From the NCBI GenBank assembly GCA_036924085.1, contig JAVGWX010000008.1, positions 52,845,314 through 52,909,313 of the forward strand: a stretch of DNA of 64,000 bases, given 5' to 3'. This stretch comes from Ariolimax columbianus (lineage: Eukaryota; Mollusca; Gastropoda; Stylommatophora; Arionidae). Positions 40,536 to 50,568 of this stretch are shown here, in pieces. How positions within the stretch are numbered: the stretch's first letter is position 1; each line of letters starts with the position of its first letter. The notes below the pieces were generated by a model. That model did no database searches and had not been told where the DNA came from. It was given only the letters and a program-made list of their open reading frames with translations. The translations under genes were made by a program, and so were the position numbers.

Positions 40536-40820
40536 ATTAGGGTCAGCTGAAGCAGACTGACCAAGACCCAACCTCACGTCCCCCGCTCGTGCTTCTGGAA
40601 ACAGTCTCCTGACCAACGAGGTGAGGATCGACACTGTAACCATTACAGTGTTGAACTTACTGAAGAGCCCTCACATTGCACTACAGCCTGGAGGGCCCTG
40701 CTCCACACTCTGAAGTACTACTCGGAATATAAAAAAAGCCAGTGTAACCCGATACAAAAGGAACGGCGAGAAAAGTTAACTCAGTACTACTAGATTTGAG
40801 CAACAACAACACGCATTATA
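40530..40820 (+). mobile_element. MBE-like element, diverged subfamily
   Basis: AATTAGGGTCAGCTGAAGCA, CTGACCAAGACCCAACCTC, CTTCTGGAAACAGTCTCCTG and CAACGAGGTGAGGATCGAC align with the MBE core. The 3' part differs (AGTGTAACCCGATAC, AAGTTAACTCAG) and ends in AGCAACAACAACACG. The 3' part is shared with 33735-33985. Confidence 0.65.
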
Positions 40821-40859
40821 ACAACCTGCTCAAGTTAAACAAATATAAGATAAACCAAA

Positions 40860-41205
40860 TAAATGGGATCAAGATGCTAAGTAGCGCATGAGCTGCAGCG
40901 GTCAGCGACCCATAGCTGACTGCTGCGTCAGGGCCAGCTAACCAGAGCTGCCAAGACCCTTCTACACCTCCACGCGGTGATCCTGGAAAACAGGCTGCAA
41001 CATAGCAGACTGGCTAAGGAGAAGGGATCGAAGAGGGAATGCTAACCCGGTACTCAAAAAATGCTTGCTGAAGTCGGATGTGTTGGACCGAAAGGTGCAA
41101 ATATCGCAGTCACGCATTCCGTTCTCTGGACTACATTCTGCTACTTAGGCCCGTATCAGGGTTTGGTAGCGGGAGATTGAGCACGAACGAAGTCAAGCTA
41201 AGCCA
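40860..41205 (+). mobile_element. MBE-2 copy 3
   Basis: GGGATCAAGATGCTAAGTAG, GTCAGCGACCCATAGCTG, core (CCAAGACCCTTCTACACC, GGAAAACAGGCTGCAACAT, AGACTGGCTAAGGAGAAG), 3' module (GCTGAAGTCGGATGTGTTGG, CGAAAGGTGCAAATATCG) and a short GAACGAAG end. Confidence 0.75.
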
Positions 41206-41439
41206 TCAAATAAATTCTTCTACTTCTTACTTTCACGTCGTTCGATTTGTTGAAGTGCAGGTCCAACATTTCGCTTACCAAAACCATAGTTTTTGAGAGA
41301 TTATTTCGTCATTGTCAGTAGAGTTTAAAAGTAACGGTTTTAGTGTGAGGAAGAACACAAATCTATTTGCAAGGAAAGAAGCAATGTATCTTTTATCTGT
41401 TACGTCTGCCCCACTAATCATTCGGGTAATATAGATAAT

Positions 41440-41850
41440 ACAATTCTTTTGGGGCTGGAGATGTGAATGAGCTGAAAGTAGCTAGCGACTCATAGCTGGG
41501 GCTGGAGATGGATCACAGTGAATGAGCTGACAGTAGCTAGCGACTCATAGCTGCGACTGGGGCTGGAGATGGAGATGGATCACAGTGAATGAGCTGACAG
41601 CTGCTAGCGACTCATAGCTGGGGCTGGAGATGGTTCACAGTGAATGAGCTGACAGCAGCCAGCGACTCATAGCTGGTGCTGCAGATGGATCACAGTGAAT
41701 GAGCTGACAGTAGCTAGCGACTCATAGCTGCGACTGGGGCTGGAGATGGATCACAGTGAATGAGCTGACAGTAGCTAGCGACTCATAGCTGGGGGTGGAG
41801 ATGGGATTACAGTGAATGAGCTGACAGCAGCTAGCGACCCATAGCTGGCT
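41440..41850 (+). repeat. About 55-61 bp array at the 5' end of MBE-2 copy 4
   Basis: About seven units with GATGGATCACAGTGAATGAG, CTGACAGTAGCTAGCGACTC and ATAGCTGGGGCTGGA; some carry an extra GCGACTGG. It occupies the same place relative to the core as the 37-bp array does in MBE-1. Confidence 0.85.
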
Positions 41851-42120
41851 GCTTATTTATCAGTCAGCAAACGACCTCTGGCCAAGACTATGCCCAGGCT
41901 TCAAGAGGCGGTTCTGGAATCAGGCTGTGTAGTGTAGTCTGACTGAGAGAAAAGGTATCGCGGTGGGAAGGCAAACCCAGTATCCCAAAAAAGTCAGCTG
42001 AAACCGGATGTGTTGGGCCGAAAGGCACAAGTACAGCAGCCTTGCTGTAAACTACGATACAATGCCACAATGTCCTTTACAGGACACACTCAAAATGATG
42101 ACGAAGAATAAAAAGGAGAA
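41851..42120 (+). mobile_element. MBE-2 copy 4 (core and 3' module)
   Basis: GACCTCTGGCCAAGACTATG, GGTTCTGGAATCAGGCTGTG, AGTCTGACTGAGAG, CCAAAAAAGTCAGCTG, GATGTGTTGGGCCGAAAGG and AGCCTTGCTGTAAACTACG, then a tail of GAAGAATAAAAAGGAGAAG type. With the array before it the element is about 680 bp. Confidence 0.75.
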
Positions 42121-42885
42121 GAAGAAAGAAGAAGAAAATATTATTTTTCGCTCCAAAGGAAGTATAGTGTTACAACTACAGATGTCCATCTTACAGGACT
42201 CTTGCACCAAAGTACTATGTACGCTCTGGCAGTGGTGGTACCCTTACAATTTATTTTACATTATAAAGTTGCTAGCCCCATACAAAATCCTACTTTCTCG
42301 CCATTAACACTGCAATTAGCATTGGTCCTGGCCAGATAACATCAAAGAACGGTCAGGAAATAATATGTCCACACTCGTCTGTCTACTGGATAGGAGTGGA
42401 GAACAATGGAAGACTTTGTGTGCTAATGTTTCAACCATAGTATCCCTAGGACCCTAAGTGGTTAAGGGATAACTGATTGATTGATCTGTAGCTACGGTTT
42501 GCAAATGATGAGTTTTCCAGTCCCATGCACAATTCACGCGGGAAGCAGATTCATTGGGGTAACAAACATGATTCTATTCATGATTGTATTTATCTTTAGA
42601 GGAAGAGCGGCTGGTCGAAACGTTTGGACGTCCATCTTTGAACACAAGGACAGGCGTTCAAATGCTCGTAAAGGCACATCGTTTTTTTTCTATCAAAGAT
42701 AAAATAAACACCTAGTCTGTACAGTACGTTGCGACTGTATGGACACGAGGCCTTTATTCCTCAGCCTTATAAATCCTTCCGTGGACTTCAGTAATGAAAA
42801 TAGACACAGAAGACATTTCTTTAGTATTAACATCTGACACATAATTATAGGTGATGCTGTCGCTGTTAACGGGAAAAAAGATACA
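42121..42885. other. No gene recognised
   Basis: No coding or family pattern. A phrase near 42,745 (GGCCTTTATTCCTCAGCC) resembles 46,815 (CTGTAGTCCTCAGCC), hinting at another low-copy repeat. Confidence 0.35.
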
Positions 42886-42887
42886 GG

Positions 42888-43010
42888 GCCCAACTCCCGT
42901 TACCCACACGATTTAATCGACCCAGCTGCAAATGGGTACCAGGCTTACTGCTAGGAAAAGAACTACAGCAAGGAAGGGAACTGGCTAAACCACTTCAAGA
43001 ATAAGATACA
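42888..43010 (+). mobile_element. SINE-B/C core fragment
   Basis: AATCGACCCAGCTGCAAATG and GGGTACCAGG match the conserved SINE-B/C core, followed by AAGGAAGGGAACTGGC. The head and tail are eroded. Confidence 0.45.
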
Positions 43011-43173
43011 GCCTCGCTAAATGAAGTTTCTGACAAGACATCAGTTTTTGCTATGGCAGGGACTACGTCTACAATTTTTACTGACATGTGTGATTAAGCC
43101 ATCTCGTTGTTTTCATTTAAACTGTTTTCATTTATCTAGTCTCAGATGAAGACTTATTTCACTCACTCTAAAC

Positions 43174-43179
43174 ACTTAC
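43174..43179 (-). promoter_or_regulatory. Splice donor of the candidate exon
   Basis: GTAAGT on the minus strand immediately after the codon ATG (phase 0). It matches the metazoan 5' splice-site consensus at all six intronic positions. Confidence 0.55.
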
Positions 43180-43554
43180 CATTTCTGTCCTTAATTTCTC
43201 CATGGCTTGATCAATCCGGTGTCTGGGCTGCTTACTTCTGTTGGTTTTACCATTATCGTCCCCTTCTGATGATAATGACGATGATGATGAAGAGAATGAA
43301 GAGTCACTATCACCACTATCATCATGTTGTTTGAGAGAGTTCTCGCGCCATTTGGACTTCATCTTGTTTGCCGCCTCCAGACGCGACTTGTAAAACTCGC
43401 GACATTTGTTGGAAAGTTCTATGGCGGCCGTATATTTGTCGTTGCTATTCTCGTCTAACTGCCACTGGGAGCTGTCATTGCTGCAGCAACTGCCTCCTAA
43501 TCTCCGATCATTGCTGTCCCATGCAGGTACTTGCAGATACGATTTCTTGCTCAT
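43180..43554 (-). CDS. Host-gene candidate: first coding exon, Ser/Asp-rich protein of unknown function
   Basis: The minus-strand ATG at 43554 sits in a good Kozak context (GCCAAGATGAG). The frame runs 125 codons to GAAATG, directly followed by a consensus donor GTAAGT at 43179-43174; without splicing it stops three codons later. Residues 1-20 begin MSKKSYLQVPAWDS; about 40-75 are polar and look helical (AAIELSNKCREFYKSRLEAA, then NKMKSKWREN); about 79-97 are an acidic/Ser run (DDSGDSDSSFSSSSSS); a basic stretch follows (NGKTNRSKQPRHR) and then AMEKLRTEM. I do not recognise the family. No transposon motif, no tandem repeat, and none of the window's repeat families overlap it. Later exons, expected below 43,170, were not identified. 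Confidence 0.6.
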
Positions 43555-44540
43555 CTTGGCTGTTTGTGTTCAAATCTCACCGCAACCGACAGCTGAAATT
43601 ATTGTATTCGCACTAATATTGATGCAGTCTTACTGCTTCACGCTGCAGTCTACTTAACACTGAATGGGTACCTGATTATTACAGTTAGGCAAAAAAAAAA
43701 CGCAGCTTGGAAGGATAACTGAAACCTTGCACAATAAAGTCTATCTCCTCATTCCCGAATAATAGTGTTTCCTATATGACGACCTTCACCTTACACCGCA
43801 CAAACACAAATGAATGACACTGTTTTATTTTGAATATTCCTCCTGTTTGTTCAAGCAAGTAAACACTTTTTTGTGTGTGTGAAATTCTCCGACAAAGGAT
43901 TTAATTCTATCAAAAAATCTATCATTACTAAAAGAACTGCGGAAATTAAATCTAGCTACTTTTTCAGCAGTTTTATTTAATGTTGCAACCACGGAAGGCC
44001 TCGTTTGTTATATAAGTAGACCCACACGCAAACACAGAGTAATTATAATATGTACGTACATACGTAGTTGTATCTTTTTGCTCTCGCTTGCGCGTTGTTT
44101 CGGTTTACGTTGTGGAAAAATCCAGTCCAATGGAAAATACAGTAGAACAAAACTCAGTGCTGAATGAAACAACAAATATAGAAGACACTCTGTCGTGTTT
44201 GCTGGCCAGGCAGGGAGCGCTGGGAAGGGCTGGCTATGTTTAGATGAGCCCAGTTCGTGTTTGACTGCAGCCCGCCTGGCTCGTTGTTATTAGCGTCCGG
44301 CTCATTCACTAAGCGGGGGCTGTAGACGGCAAGAACCGAAACTCTGACTTGGCGGGTTTATTATCAAGGGCAGGGAAGTTAGTTAACACGAACTTTTTAG
44401 CAGTACCACAATCACGATTGTTTATTATTAACTTAGCTTCCTCATCTCGCACCATTTGTTGAAAAGTAGATCCCACACTACATTTGGTTCCGCTAACCAG
44501 CTATTTTTCTTGTTTTGAAAATTCGTTATTGTACATATGG
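43555..44540 (-). promoter_or_regulatory. Upstream region of the candidate gene (5' UTR and possible promoter)
   Basis: Free of the window's dispersed repeats. On the minus strand there is an inverted CCAAT box near 44,123-44,131 (CATTGGACTGG). AATTTCAG at about 43,597-43,590 could be a splice acceptor within the 5' UTR. No TATA box was singled out. The transcription start is unknown. Confidence 0.3.
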
Positions 44541-44549
44541 GTACTGAGA

Positions 44550-44985
44550 CGCTAAGTCAGGTGAGACACAACATACTGACCAGGGCGTCGCGACACGTTC
44601 AGACACAACATACTGACCAGGGCGTCGTGTTACGGTCAGGCACAACATACTGACCAGGCCGTCGTGTCACGGTCAGACACAAAATACTGACCAGGACGTC
44701 GCGTCACGGTCAAGCACAACAAACTCACCAGGACCATAATCTCCTTTCCATGCAGTGTTTTCAAAGCAGCCTGACTGACGAGATGTGGATCGACGTGATC
44801 CCCGTAGTAGTTAGCGTCACGCAAATGAAGCCAAGCATAGCACGACCGCGGCCCAACTTTATCAGCATGCTGGAGATGTTAGAGAAGCTACTACAGCCTG
44901 TCACTTAACTCTCTTTCCAGGGCGCACAAAAGAGTAAACCTACTCATTTTGAGAATTCAACAACGACAACAACAGCTGGATGAGT
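44550..44985 (+). mobile_element. MBE-1 copy 8
   Basis: About four or five diverged monomers (ACACAACATACTGACCAGG with GCGTCGCG-type insert), then a core starting CACCAGGACCATAATCTCC, GACGAGATGTGGATCGACG, GTTAGCGTCACGCAAATG, TTTATCAGCATGCTGG, and CAACGACAACAACAGC. The CAGGGCGTCG monomer type is unique to this copy. Confidence 0.75.
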
Positions 44986-45049
44986 GGGCAGTGAGATATC
45001 GGGTTGGGTCCTCGCTGCTAGATTGAAGAGTGAAAGGTCAGGCTGTTGC

Positions 45050-45510
45050 TTAGCAGAGTTGGGTATACAGAACGACAACGTGCAATACGAAGATTGATAT
45101 TCAAGCAGGGACCTCAGATCGAAGATGGCTGTCTGGCACTTCTTTAACGAGGATTGATATTCAAGCAGTGACCTTAGATCGAAGATGGCTGTCTGGCACT
45201 TTTTTTTAACGAGGATTGATATTCAAGCAGTGACCTCAGATCGAAGATGGCTGTCTGACACTTCTTTAACGAGGATTGATATTCAAGCAGTGACCTTAGA
45301 TCGAAGATGGCTGTCTGGCACTTTTTTTTAACGAGGATTGATATTCAAGCAGTGACCTTAGATCGAAGATGGCTGTCTGGCACTTTGTTTAACGAGGATT
45401 GATATTCAAGCAGTGACCTTAGATCGAAGATAGCTGTCTGGCACTTCTTTAACGAGGACTGAGATTCAAGCAGTGACCCCAGATCGAAGATTGCTGTCTG
45501 GCACCTCTCT
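45050..45510 (+). repeat. 60-bp minisatellite, about 7.5 copies
   Basis: Units contain ACGAGGATTGATATTCAAGC, AGTGACCTTAGATCGAAGA and TGGCTGTCTGGCACTTC. Length varies with the T run (3-8 T). Follows MBE-1 copy 8 after about 65 bp. Confidence 0.88.
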
Positions 45511-46070
45511 AACAAGGGATGTCATCGATATTTACTTCAGAAGCTACATAATGGTCTTATGGTGGCTCTAAGGATAGCAGCTGTAGAGACATTACACTTC
45601 TAGGGACTAGAGTGGGTCTACTGTCCTGGTAATGTTAGGGTTCGAGGCAGCGAAAGATCCAACATTCTGGTTTTACAAACATTCATTTTAAGCACATTAG
45701 ATATGAAAGATATGGGGGATAGCGAGGTCTGGGATGGATGTCCGCTCGTTAAAGGAAAGTAAAGCGTCTGATATAGCATCTCCTTTCCAGGTGTAGAGAT
45801 CGCTGCTGGTTTCACTGTTCGCCTATCCGTTCAGGAGGTTTCATGCCAATGACCTCTCCTACATTATTGTGTCCTCAGTCCTCAGCAGCACCTTCATGAG
45901 GGGGCCCTCTGTTTCTTACATAGCCTGCTGTGGGGCACGACCGAGTACCCGGCGGTATAACTGACCGGGTAGATAGGGCTCATTAGCCTTGGTTGGCAGT
46001 CGATCTAAGAGAACGTAAACTCTGACTCTAAACCCGGGTTGACGAAACTCGTTATTCTGTTCAAACAGTT
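45511..46070. other. No gene recognised
   Basis: Mixed sequence with no recognisable coding or repeat content. Confidence 0.35.
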
Positions 46071-46073
46071 TGC

Positions 46074-46512
46074 CTAGGAGAGGAAGAACTCTAATTTTAA
46101 ATCCACAAGTCCCAGAAAGTGCTGGCTAGTCTTGGGATGATGAGAGTATCGTTGGATGTCTGGAGTAACTAGTATCTGCGGGCAAGGTCTCCACTGCCTT
46201 GTGGAAACCACGGGAGAGGGTAGGGCTACGGGAGTAAACCCAGACAGAAACTCCGGAGCTGTAGCACCTAAGGCGGATGGTTTCAAAACTGCGAACTCAT
46301 TCCAGCAGTTCCTGCAGCTGAGCTGGTGCCAAATTGTCAACTTTGCATTTCTTTGGATTACAATAGCGAGGCCGAGAAGTGGGGGGGGGGGCGGGGTCCT
46401 GCAGTTTGGGCAGCCCAGTGTCTCCATATTCAGCGTCCAGGCTTGCGCCATGAGAGGCTACTACTCACAGGGTACCACGCGCATGGTCTGCAAATACTGC
46501 AACGCCTGTTAA
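46074..46512. other. Overlapping open frames of unknown status
   Basis: A 118-residue plus-strand frame (46156-46512) and a 125-residue minus-strand frame (46451-46074) overlap. The plus frame has CRYC-like spacing only at its end (CKYCNAC); the minus frame has CPNCRTPPPPP. Neither matches a family I know, and a poly-G run at 46,381 breaks reading confidence. Possibly part of an unnamed mobile element. Confidence 0.25.
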
Positions 46513-47190
46513 TGAATAGATATGGAAAGGAGGGACAGATTGACGTCTCTCAATGACGACGGAGATCATATTAATCATCAATTATGTACTGCAGAGATTT
46601 GATCTGCCCGCGGTATGAGGCGCATGAAAAGGCGGAGCAGGTGTATGTACAACCAACTAGCTACAGGAGCCATTAGCATCTACACACTTGGTCATGAAAC
46701 TGATCGCCTGGCTGAGTGGTGTCGATTCCTGCCTACTGACGAGGAGTGCTAATATGTTTTTTCTGTTGGGGATGAAATAAACAAACATAGCGGCAGTGGC
46801 GAAGCGACCTGTAGTCCTCAGCCTTAAAAAAACCCGCACTATCCGGAGTGCACTAAAGCCTTTGGAACATAACAGAACCAGCTTTTAGGAAAGTTTAACT
46901 TCAGTCATTTGCAGTTGGGTCACAGTGCATAGTGAGGATGGCATCCACTACATCCTTTAGTCTACTTGTATGACGTTTTTCGTCCTTCGTAATCGATAAG
47001 GACCACTTTGTCAACATTCACTGTTCGCATAAGTTCAAAGATGGCTAAATAAGCCAATTGGAGCTCTGAATTGTCTGCCACATTTAGTACAAGGACATAG
47101 GACAGCCCCTTCTATCGGGTTGAAGAAGGTTGATGTGAGCTGAGTTAAGAAGCGATCATCTATGTAAAACCTAATTCATTCTTGACGCCA
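46513..47190. other. No gene seen
   Basis: No recognised feature apart from the short similarity at about 46,790-46,850 to 42,740 mentioned there. Confidence 0.35.
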
Positions 47191-47193
47191 CAT

Positions 47194-47465
47194 GGGACGG
47201 CGTGGGCTAGTGGTTAAGTGACACGGCTGACAACCGAAGGTGCTGGGTTCGATCCCCATCACAGCACCGGCCGTTACCCCGGGGAAGCAAACCCTTAGAA
47301 AATGCAGCGGAAAGCAAACCTTTACATAAAATGCTTGCTGAAGTCGGATGCACTGGGCCTACAGGCGCAAAATAAAAACCACAGTGCAACGCACATCGCC
47401 TTGGGAAATAGAGCAATAAGGCGAACGCAAAAAAAAACAAAACACAAATAAACAGTCTCATCAAC
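47194..47465 (+). mobile_element. SINE-D, tRNA-derived, copy 2 (best copy)
   Basis: Head: GGGACGGCGTGGGCTAGTGG, A box TGGGCTAGTGGTTAAGTGAC, B box GGGTTCGATCCCC. Body: CGTTACCCCGGGGAAGCAAA. 3' module: GCTTGCTGAAGTCGGATG, CACTGGGCCTACAGGCGC, AAAACCACAGTGCAACGC, CGCCTTGGGAAATAGAGC. A-rich end (CGCAAAAAAAAACAAAAC). Confidence 0.9.
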
Positions 47466-48165
47466 AGTGCTGCGCCAGTATGTGCATTTGGTGACTGTTC
47501 TTTCCCAGTTATCCTGGTTAATACCGCACTAGATCAAAAATCTCTTAAGTGTGTCATTGTACCTTTCCCTCTACCAACTGCTTGCTCTCTTGCCATTAGA
47601 GTAGCTCTTTTGGTAGACGTTGATCCGACATGCCTACCTCATAGCCAGCCCATCTCTGACGTGATGCACATATCATGGTGTGTATACTTTTGTTGGTTTG
47701 TTGGTATTCTGCCACAGTTTCTTCACGTTGTGTAGCTTATGCATTGTCATAATAATAATAATAATAATAATAATAACATTTTTAATGCAACATGTAATTA
47801 TTCTGCTATCACCAATATCGACACTAAAATCACCCTATATTGGGCTCTAGCCTCCAGAATGAACAGCACTTTTTTAACCCTTTCGGTGCTACACTCTTTC
47901 AGCCAAGTCTGACGCAATGCCACGAATTAGGAAATAATTTGTTTTGCAAGAACTATCTCCTGTCGACCTATTATCATCATCACTTGAATCAAAGTTCAGT
48001 TCTATATCAGATTTTTAGTTCGTTATATCACTAGAATTCGCTAAAAAGTCTGAATCAAAGTCATTATGGACCTGGGAATCATCAGCTACATCGCTCATTG
48101 TGAAGTGTTTGTTTCCTTATTGAAAAAATACAATAAAAACGTTATATTTCGGACTGTCGGAGTTA
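47466..48165. other. No gene; AAT microsatellite and a low-copy repeat
   Basis: An AAT triplet run lies at about 47,750-47,777. The DNA around it (47,690-47,830) resembles 16,095-16,195. Nothing else is recognised. Confidence 0.4.
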
Positions 48166-48169
48166 CAAT

Positions 48170-48284
48170 AATTAAACTTAAACTTAACGTCTTTATACTG
48201 GTTTAGAAGACTCTGCAGAGTCTGTATACAACCAGTTCCATTTACATCATCTTCCTCTAGAAGCTGTACGCATCCAATCTGTTA
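48170..48284 (-). mobile_element. LINE-C 3' end, 115-bp copy
   Basis: Reversed copy of 20,620-20,738: TTAAACTTAAACTTAACG tail, CGTCTTTATACTGG, GAAGACTCTGCAGAGTCTG, CTAGAAGCTGTACGCATCC. It ends inside the RT C terminus (NRLDAYSF). A very short 5'-truncated insertion of the same LINE as at 19.2-20.7 kb. Confidence 0.9.
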
Positions 48285-48639
48285 GACCACATGCGTAGCC
48301 ATTTTGTAAACCTCTCTAACTTATGGAGGTAACATTCAGGTAAAGTAAAACCGGTGTTGTGTAGTGAAAATCGCAGTGAAAAAACCTCATACGGTTTGTC
48401 GGCAGTAGTCGTTCGTGGTAATGTAAGGGATATTTGAGTTCGGATGACTTTTTTCCTCTTGGCAGCGAAAGGATTAAAGTGTACTTCGTTTCCGAACAGG
48501 GGAAACAACCAATGTTTTTTTCCAATGCCACTTTTGCTTAAGTTATCTACTCTTGACGGCCTTCTGTGGTGACATCTTTCAGTGGCTCTCCTCAAAATCC
48601 CGAGGTGGACTTGAGAAGGCAGACTGAGTGGCCCTCATG

Positions 48640-48835
48640 GCTGTAATGCAATGTGAGACTCCTCATTAAACTCACCATTATGTGGATCACAGGGCCGTCC
48701 CCCACCTCGTTAGCCAGACTACTGTAAAACAGCTTGATTCCAGATGTGAGGTTGTGGGTTTTGGTCAGCTTGTTTGACCGGACCCTAACATAGTCTGAAC
48801 AGTTCATCCTACCCGTCTGGACGATAGTTTTTTTT
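48640..48835 (-). mobile_element. MBE-like diverged fragment (reversed)
   Basis: Reversed core traces: GTGGATCACAGGGCCGTCCC, CACCTCGTTAGCCAGACTAC, then GGTTTTGGTCAGCTTG. No array and no CAA tail. Confidence 0.5.
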
Positions 48836-49009
48836 CTTTCTGGAACGCAAACAGAAATTACTGTCCGTTACCCCCCTTCCTCCACCCTGTTAGGTGTCGT
48901 ACGATATAGCATGCTTGCGAGCGTACACGCAATGTTGACTACGCAATGCGGATTAAGGTTTTGTTTGTATTGAATGCCCACATTGATGTAAGTAGATTAA
49001 TTGGTGAGT

Positions 49010-49255
49010 TCAGAACTGGCCAAGAGTTTAAGTCCTGCAAAATAGTGATCAAGACTTCTCTTCATGCCCCAGGCGTGGACCTGGAAACACGCTGTGTTAC
49101 AGCAGTCTGAGCGATGTGGTGAGAATGGACCATGTGATTGTCATAATGATGAGTCTGCTGAGACGCCATGCACTACACTACAGCGAGGAAGAACGTGTCT
49201 ACCTTTTACATGATGCCATGGGATGTTCTTGTTTTTGTTGGGGTTAACTCTCAAC
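49010..49255 (+). mobile_element. MBE-like diverged fragment
   Basis: ACTGGCCAAGAGTTTAAGTC, GACCTGGAAACACGCTGTG, ACAGCAGTCTGAGCGATG and GGTGAGAATGGACCATGTG align loosely with the MBE core; the 3' part is distinct. Confidence 0.45.
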
Positions 49256-49554
49256 CTCTTTTTTTTTTTTTGGTAGCGGGTTGCACTAGTTTTTCTTACA
49301 CCCAGAGGCGAACTTGAGACGGCGCAACGCGGTCCGACGGGTTGCACTGCATCGTTTGGATCCCCAGTAAGGTCACGACTATAAAGAACACAGATTTAAT
49401 ACAGATGTTATCCCCACCACATTGCCCATATCCCTGATTTAACGCAGCGGCTAACCCCACCACATTGCCCATATCCCACATTTAACACAGCCTGCTTCTA
49501 GAAGCATCAACGAGTACCTGGGGATCAGGGTCTCCATCAGTATGTTTCACCTGG

Positions 49555-49890
49555 TCATGATAGGAAGGAAGACTAACGTCTGGTCAGGCAAAACATACCG
49601 ATCAGACATGTTAGCTGGACAAGACCCTCACCTTCCACGCAGCCCTTCCTGGAAACGCGCTATTTTCACTACAGCCTGGCTAACAGTGTGAGGGATCGAT
49701 ATGATATCCGTAGTAGTGATCGACACGCAGATAAAGCCAAGCATAGCAAAACCACCTGGAGGACCCCGGTCCACCTTCATCAGCACTCTGGGGATGTGAG
49801 GAAATCTACGAAAGCCCGCAATGTCCTAATTAGGTCGCACAAAAGAGTGAACCTACTCATTGTATGCCTTCAACAACAGCAACAACAACA
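49555..49890 (+). mobile_element. MBE-1 copy 9 (complete, single monomer)
   Basis: 5' terminus GGAAGACTAACGTCTGGTCA, exactly one monomer (AAAACATACCGATCAGAC), the core (GACAAGACCCTCACCTTCC to GGGGATGTGAGG) and tail CAACAGCAACAACAACAACG. At about 335 bp it is probably close to the minimal element and is the best reference for the unexpanded form. Confidence 0.88.
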
Positions 49891-50084
49891 ACGTGGCTAT
49901 GATTACTCTCCACTCCCACCTTGTAATAACAGTAGAGAACATCAAGCGTTTACAGCACAAATAATTAAAGACAAATTAAGTATTGAACTGCATCCTCAAA
50001 CATGATAGATAATCACCCACTTATTATACCATTTATATCATACCATTTATTCTCATAGTATACTACAGATTCCATTCTAATTCT

Positions 50085-50290
50085 CGTTATGCCCTGTTGC
50101 ACATGAAACTTCTACAAGGGCTTTCCACGATGCAACCTTTCATGCAGTGCTCCATGTCAGAGATGTCCAGCACAGCTCATCCTACATCGTGCGTCTCCAA
50201 GTAGTTCTTGGTCTAAACATATTCTAATAATTATGCGAATGCATGTATGGTTTTAATCTCTCGGCAACTGTCTCTGTCATCCTCCAACAC
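50085..50290 (-). pseudogene. LINE-R (RTE-like) fragment, copy 2
   Basis: Homologous to 24,793-25,260 in the same orientation: CTTTCCACGATGCAACC, AGCACAGCTCATCCTAC, CATATTCTAATAATTATGCG. No conserved protein motif remains. Confidence 0.5.
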
Positions 50291-50565
50291 TCTAAACCAT
50301 ATAAAAGTACATCCTCCAGCACTGTCAACCATAGAGAAGTACATCCTCCAGCACTGTCAACCATAGAGAAGTACATCCTCCAGCACTCTCAACCATAGAG
50401 AAGTACATCCTCCAGCACTGTCAACCATAGAGAAGTACATCCTCCAGCACTCTCAACCATAGAGAAGTACATCCTCCAGCACTGTCAACCATAGAGAAGT
50501 ACATCCTCCAGCACTCTCAACCATAGAGAAGTACATCCTCCAGCACTGTCAACCATAGAGAAGTA
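50291..50565 (+). repeat. 32-bp minisatellite, about 8.5 copies
   Basis: Unit of 32 bp: ACATCCTCCAGCACTGTCAA then CCATAGAGAAGT, with a strict-looking alternation of CACTGTC and CACTCTC units in the second half. The unit comes from the LINE-R fragment itself (CATCCTCCAACACTC at 50,280), so it is an expansion within a relic. Confidence 0.92.
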
Positions 50566-50568
50566 CCG

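Noticed and set aside
46074..46512. Protein-coding gene on either strand
   Set aside because: Overlapping open frames on opposite strands without a recognised domain, with a poly-G run inside; evidence is too weak.
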